64,000 nt of DNA from RCIO01 sp040880025 (GCA_040880025.1 JBBDJD010000013.1:310001-374000); one strand, 5' to 3'. Shown: positions 8,944-17,846, counted from the stretch's first letter. The notes: generated by a model not told the origin, from the sequence alone. Program-made: numbers and translations.

Positions 8944-10145
8944 TGGCCGCTCTCCTGGCGCCCGGCCGGAACGCGCGCCGCGAGACCGAGCACGCGGCCG
9001 ATCCAGGACATCAGCGCCGCCATGCGCGCGAGGATATCGATGATGAATTTCGGGAACCGCAGTGAGTGTCCGGTAAACACCAGCAGGAAGAACAGCGCGA
9101 TCGCCGAAAACGGTACGACATAGGTCGCGGCGGCGAATGCCGGATCGATCCCCGCGCGGCTGACGGCGACAAATCCGGCGACGCGAAACAGGATGGCAAC
9201 GAGCGCGCCCAGCGCTATTTGCGCTGGCTGCTCCTGGCGTTGCGTCCGCGCGCTGCCTGCGAAGAAAACGGCGACCAGTCCGAACAGCAGCGGGTAGAGC
9301 CAGTCCGTGTTGCGGCGATGAAGCTCGGCGCGCAGTTTCTGCCCCCGCTTCGCTTCGAGATCAGGCGCGCCGAGAGCATCGATCAGGCCGGTGGTCGAAA
9401 GTTCCTCGGGCTGGTTGCCCGTGCTGGCGCCTGAAGCCGTGAACTCCGCCAGGTCGAGAACTGTCGACCCGTACGAGATGATGGACACCTCGCCGCCGGT
9501 GCGGTCGCGCCGGTGTAGCTCGCCCTCGATCAGGGCCAGCAGCACCGACCCTTCGTGGTTCACCAGCCTGCCGCGCTTGGCGTAATAGATCAGTTCGGTT
9601 TTCGGATCGCGGGAATCAATAATCAGTACCTTGCCGAAATCGCCGCCGGGCAATTCCTCCGACACCTGAATCCAGGTGTTCTCCTGGATTTTGGAGAAGG
9701 TGCGGGATTGCACCGCGCGCCCGACCAGGTCGGCCTGCGCGCCGATCAGCGTGTTTCTGAACTGGCGTGTCGACCAGGGTTCGATCGTGTGCAGCACGAC
9801 CAGCGTCGCCAGTGACGCCATGACCGAAAGCCAGATGATCGGACGCACCGTGCTGTAGGGCGAGCGCCCCGCCGCCTCCAGCACCACCAGCTCGGAATCG
9901 GAATTCATCTGGTTCAGCGTGCGCAGGGCCGCTAGCAGCAGCGCGAACGGGGTCACCAGGATCGCCATCGTCGGAATGAGCAGCAGGCCGACCTTGAAAA
10001 AGCTGGACAGCGCGTCGCGCGACCGCGTGACCATGTCGATCAGCGGCAGCACCTGCGTAATGAGCACAAGCGCGGTGGTGACGGTGAGCGTGATCAGCGC
10101 CGTCCAGAACACCCTGCCGAAGATATAGCGCGCGGCCAGCTTCAT
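8940..10145 (-). CDS. lptF: LPS export ABC transporter permease LptF
   Basis: LptF is the partner of LptG in the LPS exporter. The start MKLAARYIFGRVFWTALI at 10145 matches the family, so the upstream extension to 10253 is not adopted. The protein is 401 residues, with the typical coupling-helix region SELVVLEAAGRSP near residue 85, a periplasmic domain in the centre, and C-terminal membrane helices. It opens the leftward LPS/pyridoxine/rRNA block and is divergent from pepA. Confidence 0.93.
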   Translation of the reverse strand: MKLAARYIFGRVFWTALITLTVTTALVLITQVLPLIDMVTRSRDALSSFFKVGLLLIPTMAILVTPFALLLAALRTLNQMNSDSELVVLEAAGRSPYSTVRPIIWLSVMASLATLVVLHTIEPWSTRQFRNTLIGAQADLVGRAVQSRTFSKIQENTWIQVSEELPGGDFGKVLIIDSRDPKTELIYYAKRGRLVNHEGSVLLALIEGELHRRDRTGGEVSIISYGSTVLDLAEFTASGASTGNQPEELSTTGLIDALGAPDLEAKRGQKLRAELHRRNTDWLYPLLFGLVAVFFAGSARTQRQEQPAQIALGALVAILFRVAGFVAVSRAGIDPAFAAATYVVPFSAIALFFLLVFTGHSLRFPKFIIDILARMAALMSWIGRVLGLAARVPAGRQESGQ

Positions 10146-10493
10146 CAGGCCAGCGCCCGCCTCGGCGGGACGTTCGGCGCGCCGCTCCCAGAACCCAAAA
10201 CAACCGTCCCTTTCCTGGCCAAGCCGGCCCTTCGCGAGCCGACTATAACTCACAATTACCTAATGATCACCGAATGTTGCGGCCTGGCCAAGGCGTATTC
10301 CCGCATTATGATCGACTGTTGCAGATTCGGGTCACCGGCGTCGATTTCGAATTGCGATTTCAGTCGCCCGATCAATCGCAAGGCGAATTTGACGGGGTTT
10401 CTCGCGCCGGGCCTTGCCATCGCGGTCGAAAACACCAAGATCACGCCCATCCCTCCGTACGCGCGGCATTCTCACAGCTTTTCTGGAGCATAC
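10146..10493. other. Divergent intergenic region lptF / pepA (348 bp)
   Basis: This region must hold the promoters for the leftward LPS operon and the rightward pepA-holC pair. A TTGACG hexamer lies at 10389-10394 on the plus strand but has no good -10 partner, and a TATAGT-like hexamer reads leftward near 10242-10247 without a clear -35. In-frame extensions of both flanking genes into this region are open by chance but lack family similarity. No small gene or RNA is recognised. Confidence 0.4.
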
Positions 10494-11984
10494 ATGACGA
10501 AATCGGTCGAAATCACGTTCACGCAGTCTGCAAAGCCCGCCGGCGGCGTGGCCGTGCTGCTCGCCGCGGAAGGGGCCGCGCCCGGCCCGGCGGCGGATGT
10601 CGACCCGGGCGGCGTGCTCGACAAGGCGCTGCGTGTATCTGAATTCAAGGGCAAGGCGCGGGCTGCGGTGGACATTCTCGCGCCCGCGGCATCGCCCGCC
10701 GATCGGATCGTTGTCATCGGACTTGGCGATCCCGCCAAACCGGACCCCGATTCGTGGACGCGCCTGGGCGGCGCCATCGCCGGTCGATTCGGCAAGGCGA
10801 AGAAGGCGACCGTGTATCTCGATGTACCCGACCTGGAGATCGGCGGCGATGCCGCGGCAAGCGTTGCCATGGGCATGCTGCTGCGCGCCTACCGCTTCGA
10901 TCGCTACAAGACGAAGAAATCCGACGACAAGAACGGCGAGGGTCCCGACAAGGTCAAGGTGACCATTGTCACATCCGCCGCTTCGGCCGCCAAAAAGCTG
11001 TGGTCCGAATATCAGGGCATAGCCGCCGGGGTGGTGTTGGCGCGCGATCTGGTCAACGAGCCGGCGAACATTCTGGGCCCGCTCGAATTCGCCGCCAGGG
11101 CGAAGGAACTCGAGACGCTCGGCGTCGAGATCGACACGCTGACCGAGAAGGAAATGAAGAAGCTCGGCATGGGCGCGCTTCTGGGCGTGGCGCAGGGCTC
11201 CGTGCGTCCTCCGCGCATGGTGATCATGCGCTGGAACGGCGGCAAGGCGAAGCAGAAGCCCGTCGCCTTCGTCGGCAAGGGAGTGGTCTTCGACACCGGC
11301 GGCAATTCCATCAAGCCGGCCGGCGGCATGGAGGACATGAAGGGCGACATGGGCGGCGCAGCCGCCGTCACCGGCCTCATGCACGCGCTCGCAGCCCGCA
11401 AGGCGAAGGTCAACGCCATCGGCATCATCGGCCTGGTCGAGAACATGGTCGACGGCAACGCGCAGCGGCCGGGCGACATCGTCACCTCCATGTCGGGCCA
11501 GACCGTCGAGGTGCTCAACACCGACGCCGAGGGCCGCCTCGTTCTGGCCGACGCGCTGACCTACTGCATCGACAAGTACGAGCCTGAATTCGTTGTGAAT
11601 TTGGCGACGCTGACCGGAGCCGTCCTCGTCGCGCTGGGCCAATACCACGCAGGCCTGTTCTCCAACGACGACGAGCTGTCCGAGCGCCTCACCGCCGCCG
11701 GGCTGGTCACCCATGAACGCGTGTGGCGCCTGCCGATGGGCGCCGACTACGACAAGCTGATCGATTCCAAGAACGCCGACATGAAGAACATCGGCGGCCG
11801 CTATGGCGGCTCGATCACCGCCGCCCAGTTCCTGAAGCGTTTCGTGGGCGACACGCCCTGGGCGCATCTGGACGTGGCCGGCACGGCGATGGCCACGCCG
11901 GCCAGCGACATCTCGCAGTCATGGGCGTCCGGCTACGGCGTGCGGCTGCTCGACCGGCTGGTGCGCGACAATTACGAGAAATAG
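10494..11984 (+). CDS. pepA: Leucyl aminopeptidase (M17 family)
   Basis: PepA is a hexameric, two-metal cytosolic exopeptidase that removes N-terminal residues, notably Leu. The 496-residue product has the M17 N-terminal macro-like domain and a C-terminal catalytic domain carrying VGKGVVFDTGG (metal-binding Lys and Asp) and the signature NTDAEGRLVLADAL. The ATG at 10494 is preceded by GGAG at about seven bases and begins MTKSVEITF, a normal family start; an open extension to 10263 is ignored. In some bacteria PepA also binds DNA, but nothing here shows that. holC follows after 12 bp. Confidence 0.95.
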   Translation: MTKSVEITFTQSAKPAGGVAVLLAAEGAAPGPAADVDPGGVLDKALRVSEFKGKARAAVDILAPAASPADRIVVIGLGDPAKPDPDSWTRLGGAIAGRFGKAKKATVYLDVPDLEIGGDAAASVAMGMLLRAYRFDRYKTKKSDDKNGEGPDKVKVTIVTSAASAAKKLWSEYQGIAAGVVLARDLVNEPANILGPLEFAARAKELETLGVEIDTLTEKEMKKLGMGALLGVAQGSVRPPRMVIMRWNGGKAKQKPVAFVGKGVVFDTGGNSIKPAGGMEDMKGDMGGAAAVTGLMHALAARKAKVNAIGIIGLVENMVDGNAQRPGDIVTSMSGQTVEVLNTDAEGRLVLADALTYCIDKYEPEFVVNLATLTGAVLVALGQYHAGLFSNDDELSERLTAAGLVTHERVWRLPMGADYDKLIDSKNADMKNIGGRYGGSITAAQFLKRFVGDTPWAHLDVAGTAMATPASDISQSWASGYGVRLLDRLVRDNYEK

Positions 11985-11996
11985 GCGGCAAGCATC

Positions 11997-12446
11997 GTGA
12001 GCGAGGTGCTGTTCTACCATCTGATGGAATCGACGCTTTACGACGCCCTGCCGGCGTTGGTCGAGCGCTCGATCGCGCGCGGCTGGAAGGTGGTGGTGCA
12101 GACCGCCAGCGACGAGCGCCGTGACGCGCTCGACGCGCATTTCTGGACCTTTCGCGACGACAGTTTCCTCGCCCATGCCACCGACCGCGAACCGCATGCC
12201 GCGGAGCAGCCGGTCATCCTGACCACGGGCGAGGGCAATCTCAACGATGCCGCGGTGCGCTTCGTCGTCGACGGTGCCGAGCCGCCCGCGCCGGACGGCT
12301 ACGAGCGGCTGGTGCTGATGTTCGACGGCCATGACCAGCAACAGGTCGAGGCGGCGCGCGAACACTGGAAGGCCTTCAAGGCGACCGGCGCGGCGCTCAC
12401 CTACTGGCAGCAGACGCCGGAGGGAAGGTGGGAGAAGAAGGCCTAG
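11997..12446 (+). CDS. holC: DNA polymerase III chi subunit
   Basis: The chi subunit links the clamp loader to single-strand DNA-binding protein at the replication fork. The 149-residue product shows the family start EVLFYHL, the segment RGWKVVVQT, LDAHFWTFRDDSFLAH and the C-terminal YERLVLMFDG. The start is a GTG at 11997, 12 bp after the pepA stop, consistent with the conserved pepA-holC pair of proteobacteria. Confidence 0.92.
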   Translation: MSEVLFYHLMESTLYDALPALVERSIARGWKVVVQTASDERRDALDAHFWTFRDDSFLAHATDREPHAAEQPVILTTGEGNLNDAAVRFVVDGAEPPAPDGYERLVLMFDGHDQQQVEAAREHWKAFKATGAALTYWQQTPEGRWEKKA

Positions 12447-12448
12447 CT

Positions 12449-12871
12449 CTACCCTCCCGCAATCTCCTCCAGCTTCGCCAGGATGCGCGGCCAGCCGCCG
12501 CCCATGCCTTTGTAGCCGCTCTCGTCCTGCGGCCGGAAACCGGCATGCTCCATCTTGACCCGCGTGCCTGACCCTTCCGGCATCAGCGTCCAGGTCACCA
12601 CCGTTTTTAACCCGCTGTCGGACTCCGTACCATCGCCCCAACTATAGGCGAGCCTGCGCGGCTGATCGACCGTCAGCACCTCGCAATTGGTCACGCCGGA
12701 CCAGCCGGGCACGGGCGTGGCGCGGAAGGTGAATTTGTGGCCTTCCACCGGCTCGAAGTCGTTCTTCATCAGCCAGTCGGCGATGAGGTGGCTCTGCGTC
12801 AGTGCGCGCCAGATTTTGTCCGCCGGATGCGGCATGACGCGCTCAACGACGATTGCTTTGGTCTCGGTCAT
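12449..12871 (-). CDS. SRPBCC (AHSA1-type) domain protein
   Basis: This 140-residue protein is an AHSA1/START-like SRPBCC domain, a hydrophobic-pocket fold often found in small cytosolic proteins encoded with ArsR regulators. Visible family features are the start IVVERVMPHPADKIWRALTQ, LIADWLMKNDFEP and the C-terminal GGGWPRILAKLEE. It resembles the product at 14051-14461 and is probably a paralogue. It lies last in the leftward ArsR-led gene group. The ligand is unknown. Confidence 0.85.
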   Translation of the reverse strand: MTETKAIVVERVMPHPADKIWRALTQSHLIADWLMKNDFEPVEGHKFTFRATPVPGWSGVTNCEVLTVDQPRRLAYSWGDGTESDSGLKTVVTWTLMPEGSGTRVKMEHAGFRPQDESGYKGMGGGWPRILAKLEEIAGG

Positions 12872-12920
12872 GGAGTTTCCTCCTTCGGAAAAATTATTGA
12901 AAACAATGAATTGCGGTGGG

Positions 12921-13331
12921 TTACGGAATCCATCCGGGAAGGGCCGCGGCCTGTTTCACCCAATCGATGAACTGCGCCTCGTCGAACGCGCCATCCTCAT
13001 GGATGTGCAGGTAGCGGACATTTTTGTCCTTGGATTCCTCGGGCGGGACAGGGGTCAGCGACGTACCCTTGAAGAAGGTCACCTTCACGTATCTGGTGAA
13101 GCAGTGATAGCTGAGGAACCAGCCCTGGCCTTCGATGCCGTAGAAGGGTGAGTTCCATTTGACCGCCTTGCGCACCTCGGGAACGGCTTCCGCAATCAGC
13201 GCGTCGAGGCGGCGGCCGACCTCGCGTTTCCAGCCCGGCATTGCGGCGATATAGGCTTTGACCGGCGCATCGCCGTCGGCCTTCGCGATCTTCGGGTTGC
13301 CACCCGCAAGCAGGACCGGCTTGCCAGCCAT
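12921..13331 (-). CDS. DUF1801 domain protein (YdhG-like)
   Basis: The 136-residue product matches the DUF1801/YdhG-like fold: PVKAYIAAMPGWKREVGRRLDALI followed by KAVKWNSPFYGIEGQGWFLSY and KVTFFKGTSL. The fold is related to CyaY-like beta-alpha domains and has no established activity. The ATG at 13331 is preferred; the frame is open further upstream but that part is a shadow of the next gene. It overlaps nothing and is five bases from the small membrane protein gene upstream. Confidence 0.82.
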   Translation of the reverse strand: MAGKPVLLAGGNPKIAKADGDAPVKAYIAAMPGWKREVGRRLDALIAEAVPEVRKAVKWNSPFYGIEGQGWFLSYHCFTRYVKVTFFKGTSLTPVPPEESKDKNVRYLHIHEDGAFDEAQFIDWVKQAAALPGWIP

Positions 13332-13336
13332 GACGC

Positions 13337-13564
13337 TCACTCCTGTCCGACTGCGCGACCACCGCTGCGCCGCTTGCCGGCATAGGGCAGGGCGAACATG
13401 TAGAGGCCGGAAAGCAGCATCAGAAACAGCGGCGGCAGCGGCGAGTAGACGACCCAGGCCGGCGGTTCGCCGAGGCTCATGGCGACGAAGTTGGCGATGA
13501 CGGTCAGCGTGAAGATGATCGACAGCCAGCGATGTATCTGCCGTATCCATTTGTTCCAGTTCAA
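13337..13564 (-). CDS. Small two-helix membrane protein
   Basis: The 75-residue product begins NWNKWIRQIHRWLSIIFTLTVIANF and contains two hydrophobic helices (about residues 11-30 and 43-65), ending in a basic tail. The TTG at 13564 is chosen because it has AAGGAGG five bases upstream, whereas the longer open frame to 13618 starts with an unconserved Arg-rich stretch. Its IHRWLS motif resembles PepSY-type membrane proteins. It lies between two DUF1801 genes in the ArsR operon; function is unknown. Confidence 0.68.
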   Translation of the reverse strand: MNWNKWIRQIHRWLSIIFTLTVIANFVAMSLGEPPAWVVYSPLPPLFLMLLSGLYMFALPYAGKRRSGGRAVGQE

Positions 13565-13614
13565 GAAAACCTCCTTCGGGGTGCGGCGGGCGCGATCGGC
13601 TACCCGTCCTGCGG

Positions 13615-14019
13615 TCACTGGGCGTTCAGTCCAATGGCGGCGCGGAAAAGTGCCGTGAACGCCTTTTCATTGATCTCGCCGCCCTCGAAAATGTCGATGG
13701 ACCGCCGCGTCGCGCCGGTGTCATTCCCGTTGAACAAGCCCGAAGGGTCGTCCAGCGCCGCGCCCTTGGCGAAGGTCAGCTTCACCTTGTCCTTGTAGGT
13801 CTCGCCGGTGCAGATGATGCCGTCATGCTCCCATACGGGGACGCCGTGCGGGTTCGTCGGCTTGCGCCATCTCACCGTCTCGACCACCTCGGGGTCGGCC
13901 TTGTGGATCAGGGCGCGGACCCGCGACAGCGTCTCGCCGCGCCAGTCCTCCAGTTTGGCGATCTTCTCGTCGATCAGCCGGGAAGGAGACTGTTCCATCT
14001 GAACCTCGTTCTTGCTCAT
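13615..14019 (-). CDS. DUF1801 domain protein
   Basis: This 134-residue protein carries a DUF1801 domain with SRVRALIHKADPEVVETVRWRKPTNPHG, GIICTGETYKDKVKLTFAKGA and a LFNGN segment. ATG 14019 (MSKNEVQMEQ) is chosen over the open extension to 14073. It overlaps nothing downstream and is 31 bp inside the end of the neighbouring SRPBCC gene only if the longer start is used. It is likely cotranscribed with the ArsR regulator at 14458-14781. Confidence 0.8.
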   Translation of the reverse strand: MSKNEVQMEQSPSRLIDEKIAKLEDWRGETLSRVRALIHKADPEVVETVRWRKPTNPHGVPVWEHDGIICTGETYKDKVKLTFAKGAALDDPSGLFNGNDTGATRRSIDIFEGGEINEKAFTALFRAAIGLNAQ

Positions 14020-14050
14020 GCTGGTTTTCCGTTTCTTGCGCCGGCGGACC

Positions 14051-14461
14051 TCAATCGAGCCGCTGAAGCACATCTTCCAGAGCGTCGAGAAACCGCGGCC
14101 AGCCGGCGGTGGCGCCGCGGAAATAGGGCTCCTGGTCGGGCTTGAAGCCGGTCTGCTCCATGCGCAGCAGGGTGCCAGTGGCGGTTGGGGTCAGCGTCCA
14201 CGTGATGACGCTTTCGAGGTCCTTGGTGTCCCACGTATACGACAACGACTTGTCGGGCTCGGCAGCCAGCACCTTGCCCTCCACCGAGCCCCAGTTGGCG
14301 CTGAAATTGAACCGGCTGCCCTCGTCTGGCTTGAAGTCGCTTGTCATCAGCCACTCCTCGATGAGATGGGACTGCGTGAGCGCGCGCCAGATCTTTTCCG
14401 GCGGGTGCCTGATCAGCCGTTCGACAACAACGGAGAGCGTTTCGGTCGGGTTTTCGTTCAC
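14051..14461 (-). CDS. SRPBCC (AHSA1-type) domain protein
   Basis: A 136-residue AHSA1-type SRPBCC protein with LSVVVERLIRHPPEKIWRALTQ, LIEEWLMTSDFKP and GWPRFLDALEDVL. It is the direct partner of the ArsR regulator: their reading frames overlap by four bases, the standard ArsR-SRPBCC arrangement. The close match of several segments to the product at 12449-12871 suggests a local duplication. Confidence 0.87.
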   Translation of the reverse strand: MNENPTETLSVVVERLIRHPPEKIWRALTQSHLIEEWLMTSDFKPDEGSRFNFSANWGSVEGKVLAAEPDKSLSYTWDTKDLESVITWTLTPTATGTLLRMEQTGFKPDQEPYFRGATAGWPRFLDALEDVLQRLD

Positions 14462-14781
14462 TGGTCCATCCTGTTGAGCAGGTCTTCGAGGCCATCGAAC
14501 CGGTCCTCCCAGAACGCGCCATACTTGCCCATCCAGCCGGCCAGCGGCTTCAGCGCCTGCTGGTTGGCGCTGTAATGTGTCCGGCGTCCGTCAGGCCGGT
14601 CGCGCACCAGCCCCGATGCCTTGAGCACGGCGAGGTGCTTTGACACGGCCGGCTGCGAGATGCCCGCATGGTCGGTCAGCACGCGTACGGTCTGTTCGCC
14701 GCCCGACGCCAGACGCTCATAGATCGCGCGCCGCGTCGGGTCGGCGAGTGATCGGAACAGCATGTCGGTTCTGGCTTCCAT
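14458..14781 (-). CDS. ArsR family transcriptional regulator
   Basis: This 107-residue winged-helix repressor has the family start FRSLADPTRRAIYERLASGGEQTV and the recognition helix region GISQPAVSKHLAVLKASGLV followed by the wing DGRRTHYSAN. No Cys-based metal site of the classical ArsR/SmtB type is present (no ELCVCDL-type motif), so it probably does not sense metals. It leads the leftward operon down to 12449 and has a long inverted repeat just upstream of its ATG (14787-14836), a likely autoregulatory operator. Confidence 0.9.
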   Translation of the reverse strand: MEARTDMLFRSLADPTRRAIYERLASGGEQTVRVLTDHAGISQPAVSKHLAVLKASGLVRDRPDGRRTHYSANQQALKPLAGWMGKYGAFWEDRFDGLEDLLNRMDQ

Positions 14782-14786
14782 TCAGT

Positions 14787-14836
14787 TTCATAACCTGTTG
14801 GCTATTGATTGCGTTCCATAGCTCACCAGTTATGAA
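14787..14836. promoter_or_regulatory. Extended inverted repeat, likely ArsR-family operator
   Basis: Two 19-base arms, 14787-14805 (TTCATAACCTGTTGGCTAT) and 14818-14836, form an inverted repeat separated by 12 bases; 15 of 19 positions match by hand alignment. The outermost eight bases on each side (TTCATAAC / GTTATGAA) and the inner five (GCTAT / ATAGC) are perfect. It starts six bases from the regulator start codon, in the position expected for autorepression. Binding is an inference. Confidence 0.6.
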
Positions 14837-14922
14837 TTGGTCAACCCGGCCGGCGCGGCAATTCCGCTGGCACACCCGAAGCCCCTTGCGTTCCATTCGG
14901 CGCTCGGCCAATAACCCGCGCC

Positions 14923-16800
14923 ATGCTGACCATTTCAGACCTTTCGCTGCGCATCGCCGGGCGCCTTTTGATCGAGAGCGCCAATCTTGCGCTGCCCGCC
15001 GGCGCCAAAGCCGGGCTTGTCGGGCGCAACGGCACCGGCAAGACGACGCTGTTTCGTGCCATCACCGGCGAGTTGGCGCCCGAAAAGGGCGGCGTCAGCT
15101 TTCCCAAAAACACCCGCATCGGCCAGGTTGCGCAGGAAGCGCCCGGCACCGAGGAGGCGCTGATCGACATCGTGCTTGCAGCCGATGCCGAGCGCGCCGC
15201 GCTTCTGGCCGAATCGGAAACCGCGACCGACCCGCACCGCATCGCCGAGATACAGACGCGGCTGACCGACATCGACGCCCATTCGGCCGAAGCCCGCGCC
15301 GCGACCATCCTTGCCGGCCTCGGTTTCGATCAGGATGCGCAAAAGCGTCCCGCCTCCAGTTTCTCGGGCGGCTGGCGCATGCGGGTGGCGCTGGCGTCGG
15401 TGCTGTTTGCCCAGCCGGACCTGTTGCTGCTCGACGAGCCGACCAACTATCTCGATCTGGAAGGCACGCTGTGGCTGGAGAACTATCTCGGAACCTATCC
15501 GTACACCGTGCTCTTGATTAGCCATGACCGCGACCTGTTGAACCGCGCGGTGTCTTCCATCGTCCACCTCGACCGCAAGAAGCTGACGCTGTGGCGCGGC
15601 GGCTACGACCAGTTCGAGCGCCAGCGCGCGGAGAAGATGGAGCTTCTGGAAAAGTCCCGCGTCAAGCAGGAAGCCGCCCGCAAGCACATGGAGTCCTTCG
15701 TCGAACGGTTTCGCTACAAGGCCTCCAAGGCGCGCCAGGCGCAGTCGCGGCTGAAGGCGCTGGAAAAGCTGAAGCCGATCGAGGCCATGGGCGACGACAC
15801 GGTGATGCCGTTCCGCTTTCCCAGGCCGGAAAAAACCGTTGCCTCGCCGATCATCGCGATCGAGGGAGGCGCCGTCGGCTATACGCCGGGCGATCCGATC
15901 CTGTCGCGGCTCACGCTGCGCATCGACGACGACGACCGCATCGCGCTGATGGGCGCCAACGGCAACGGCAAGTCGACATTCGCCAAGCTGCTGTCTGGCC
16001 GGCTGACGCTCGACAAGGGCTCAATGACGATCGCGCCCGGCCTCAAGGTCGCGATGTTCGCGCAGCACCAGCTCGACGATCTGCGACCGGAGGAAAACGC
16101 CTACGAACATGTGCGCCGCCTGATGCCCAACGCGGCGGAAGCAAAGGTGCGCGCCCGCGTCGCCCAGTTCGGCCTGTCGACGGAAAAGATGGCGACGCCG
16201 GCCAAGGATTTGTCCGGCGGCGAGAAGGCGCGGCTGCTGATGGGGCTGGCGGTGTTCGAGGGTCCGAACCTGTTCATCCTCGATGAGCCGACCAACCATC
16301 TCGACATCGATTCGCGCGCCGCTCTCATCCATGCGCTCAACGAATTTCCGGGCGCCGTCATCCTGATTTCGCACGACCGTCACCTGATCGAGGCAACGGT
16401 CGATCGCCTCTGGCTGGTCAAGGATGGCGAAGTCGCGCCCTTCGATGGCGATCTGGGCGACTATCGCCGCATCGTCACCGGCCAGTCGGTCGACCGGCGT
16501 GAGAAGCGCGCGGCCGAAAAGGCGTCGAAGGCCGACCGCCGCCGTGAGGCGGCCCAGCGTCGTGCCGCGATGGAGCCGGTCGCCAGGGAGATCAAGGCGA
16601 CGGAAGGCCTGATGGAGCGCACCCGCCAGCGTTTGGACGCAATCGAGGACCAGCTTGCCGATCCGGCGCTCTACGACAGGGATCCCAAGGCGGTGACGCA
16701 ATTGTCGAAGGAGCGCGCCGAGCTTGCCGTAACCCTGTCCCGTCACGAGGAGCGCTGGCTCGTCCTGTCGGCGCAATATGAGGAGGCGATGGCCGAATGA
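14923..16800 (+). CDS. ABC-F family ATP-binding protein
   Basis: This 625-residue protein has two ABC nucleotide-binding domains and no membrane segment, the ABC-F design; such proteins act on ribosomes or as translation factors. Domain 1 has Walker A GRNGTGKTT, signature SFSGGWRMRVALA and Walker B LLLLDEPTNYLD; a charged linker (about residues 230-300) follows; domain 2 has GANGNGKST, LSGGEKARL and LFILDEPTNHLD. A C-terminal Arg/Lys-rich helical extension resembles Uup/YheS-type members. The stop overlaps the start of the enoyl-CoA hydratase gene. Confidence 0.92.
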   Translation: MLTISDLSLRIAGRLLIESANLALPAGAKAGLVGRNGTGKTTLFRAITGELAPEKGGVSFPKNTRIGQVAQEAPGTEEALIDIVLAADAERAALLAESETATDPHRIAEIQTRLTDIDAHSAEARAATILAGLGFDQDAQKRPASSFSGGWRMRVALASVLFAQPDLLLLDEPTNYLDLEGTLWLENYLGTYPYTVLLISHDRDLLNRAVSSIVHLDRKKLTLWRGGYDQFERQRAEKMELLEKSRVKQEAARKHMESFVERFRYKASKARQAQSRLKALEKLKPIEAMGDDTVMPFRFPRPEKTVASPIIAIEGGAVGYTPGDPILSRLTLRIDDDDRIALMGANGNGKSTFAKLLSGRLTLDKGSMTIAPGLKVAMFAQHQLDDLRPEENAYEHVRRLMPNAAEAKVRARVAQFGLSTEKMATPAKDLSGGEKARLLMGLAVFEGPNLFILDEPTNHLDIDSRAALIHALNEFPGAVILISHDRHLIEATVDRLWLVKDGEVAPFDGDLGDYRRIVTGQSVDRREKRAAEKASKADRRREAAQRRAAMEPVAREIKATEGLMERTRQRLDAIEDQLADPALYDRDPKAVTQLSKERAELAVTLSRHEERWLVLSAQYEEAMAE

Positions 16801-17606
16801 GCATCCGTGTCGAGCAAGAGGGCGAGATCACAGTCGTCACCATCGACAGGCTGGAAGCCCGCAACGCCGTCAATCCCGAGATGGCCGACGCGTTGTTCCG
16901 CGCCTTCGTCGATTTCGACCGCGACGACACAAGCAAGGTGGCCATCCTCACCGGTGTCACCGGTGCATTCTCCGCCGGCTTCGATCTCAAGGCCGCGGCC
17001 TCGGGCAATCTCGGCGCCGAGTGGTATGCCGAGCACGCTCTGGGCGAGGATTTCGACGGCCATGACGACCGCCCGCGCAAGGGCCCGATGGGACCGACGC
17101 GGCTGACGCTTTCCAAGCCGGTCATCGGCGCGATCTCCGGCCCCGCGGTCGCCGGCGGCATGGAGCTCGCCCTGTGGTGCGACCTGCGGGTGATGGAGCG
17201 TTCGGCCTATATGGGCGTCTATTGCCGGCGCTGGGGCGTGCCGCTGATTGACGGCGGCACGGTGCGCCTGCCGCGCATCGTCGGCCATGGCCGGGCGATG
17301 GACCTCATCCTCACCGGCCGCAAGGCCGATGCGCAGGAGTGCCTGGCGATCGGGCTGGCCAATCGGCTCTGCGAGGACGGCAAGGCCTTGGAAGCAGCAC
17401 TCGAACTCGCCGGGGAACTGACGCGCTTTCCGCAGCGCTGCATGCGCGCCGATCGTATCTCGGCGATGCGCCAATGGCCGCTCGACATCGAGCCGGCGCT
17501 CGTCGGCGAATGGCAAAGCGCCGGGGTTTTCAACGAGGAAGGCGTGGCGGGCGCTGCCCGCTTCAGCGCCGGCAAAGGCCGGAGCGGGGACTTCGAAGAA
17601 ATCTAG
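16797..17606 (+). CDS. Enoyl-CoA hydratase/isomerase (crotonase) family protein
   Basis: The 269-residue product has the crotonase fold: ITVVTIDRLEARNAVNPEM, the oxyanion-hole segment AFSAGFDLKA, and GAISGPAVAGGMELALWCDLR. The usual acyl-CoA substrate is not identifiable. It overlaps the ABC-F gene by four bases. Its last 16 codons are duplicated with only synonymous changes at 21297-21347, part of the repeat that bounds the island, although the second copy lacks the rest of the gene. Confidence 0.87.
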   Translation: MSIRVEQEGEITVVTIDRLEARNAVNPEMADALFRAFVDFDRDDTSKVAILTGVTGAFSAGFDLKAAASGNLGAEWYAEHALGEDFDGHDDRPRKGPMGPTRLTLSKPVIGAISGPAVAGGMELALWCDLRVMERSAYMGVYCRRWGVPLIDGGTVRLPRIVGHGRAMDLILTGRKADAQECLAIGLANRLCEDGKALEAALELAGELTRFPQRCMRADRISAMRQWPLDIEPALVGEWQSAGVFNEEGVAGAARFSAGKGRSGDFEEI

Positions 17607-17792
17607 CGCCGGACCCTACTTGCCGCGGCCCCAGCGCGGCGGCGGTTTGGAATTGGGGTTTTCGCGCCGCCGCCTGAACAGGCTTGCGGCGAACCCGACC
17701 AGACCCACGGCCATCATGATGAAGCCGGCGGGAATCGCGCGCTGGTCGAGGTCGAAAGCCCCCGCATTGAGGGTGAGATCGACGCTGACCAG
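17552..17792. repeat. Direct repeat, copy A (left island boundary)
   Basis: These 241 bases align without gaps to 21297-21537 with about 20 differences by my hand alignment (roughly 92% identity). The copy spans the end of the enoyl-CoA hydratase gene, the short convergent spacer, and the end of a membrane-protein gene on the minus strand. Here the hydratase part is the intact gene and the membrane-protein part is a stump. Confidence 0.9.
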
Positions 17793-17804
17793 CCGGCCCT
17801 GCAT
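17616..17804 (-). pseudogene. 3' stump of the membrane protein gene repeated at 21361-21966
   Basis: Only the last roughly 58 codons are left. They correspond to the C-terminal part of the 201-residue protein at 21361-21966, including its last membrane helix (IPAGFIMMAVGLVGFAASLF) and the tail PNSKPPPRWGRGK. Sequence similarity stops at 17792, where island sequence begins. A GTG-like start inside the frame is coincidental. Confidence 0.85.
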
Positions 17805-17846
17805 GTCGAAGGGCCGGTGCGTTGTGGCCGCTATTCCAACGGTGGC

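Noticed and set aside
10332..11867. Long minus-strand open frame (511 codons) opposite pepA
   Set aside because: It is an antisense shadow of pepA caused by high GC codon bias; the composition is Arg/Gly/His-rich with no family motif.
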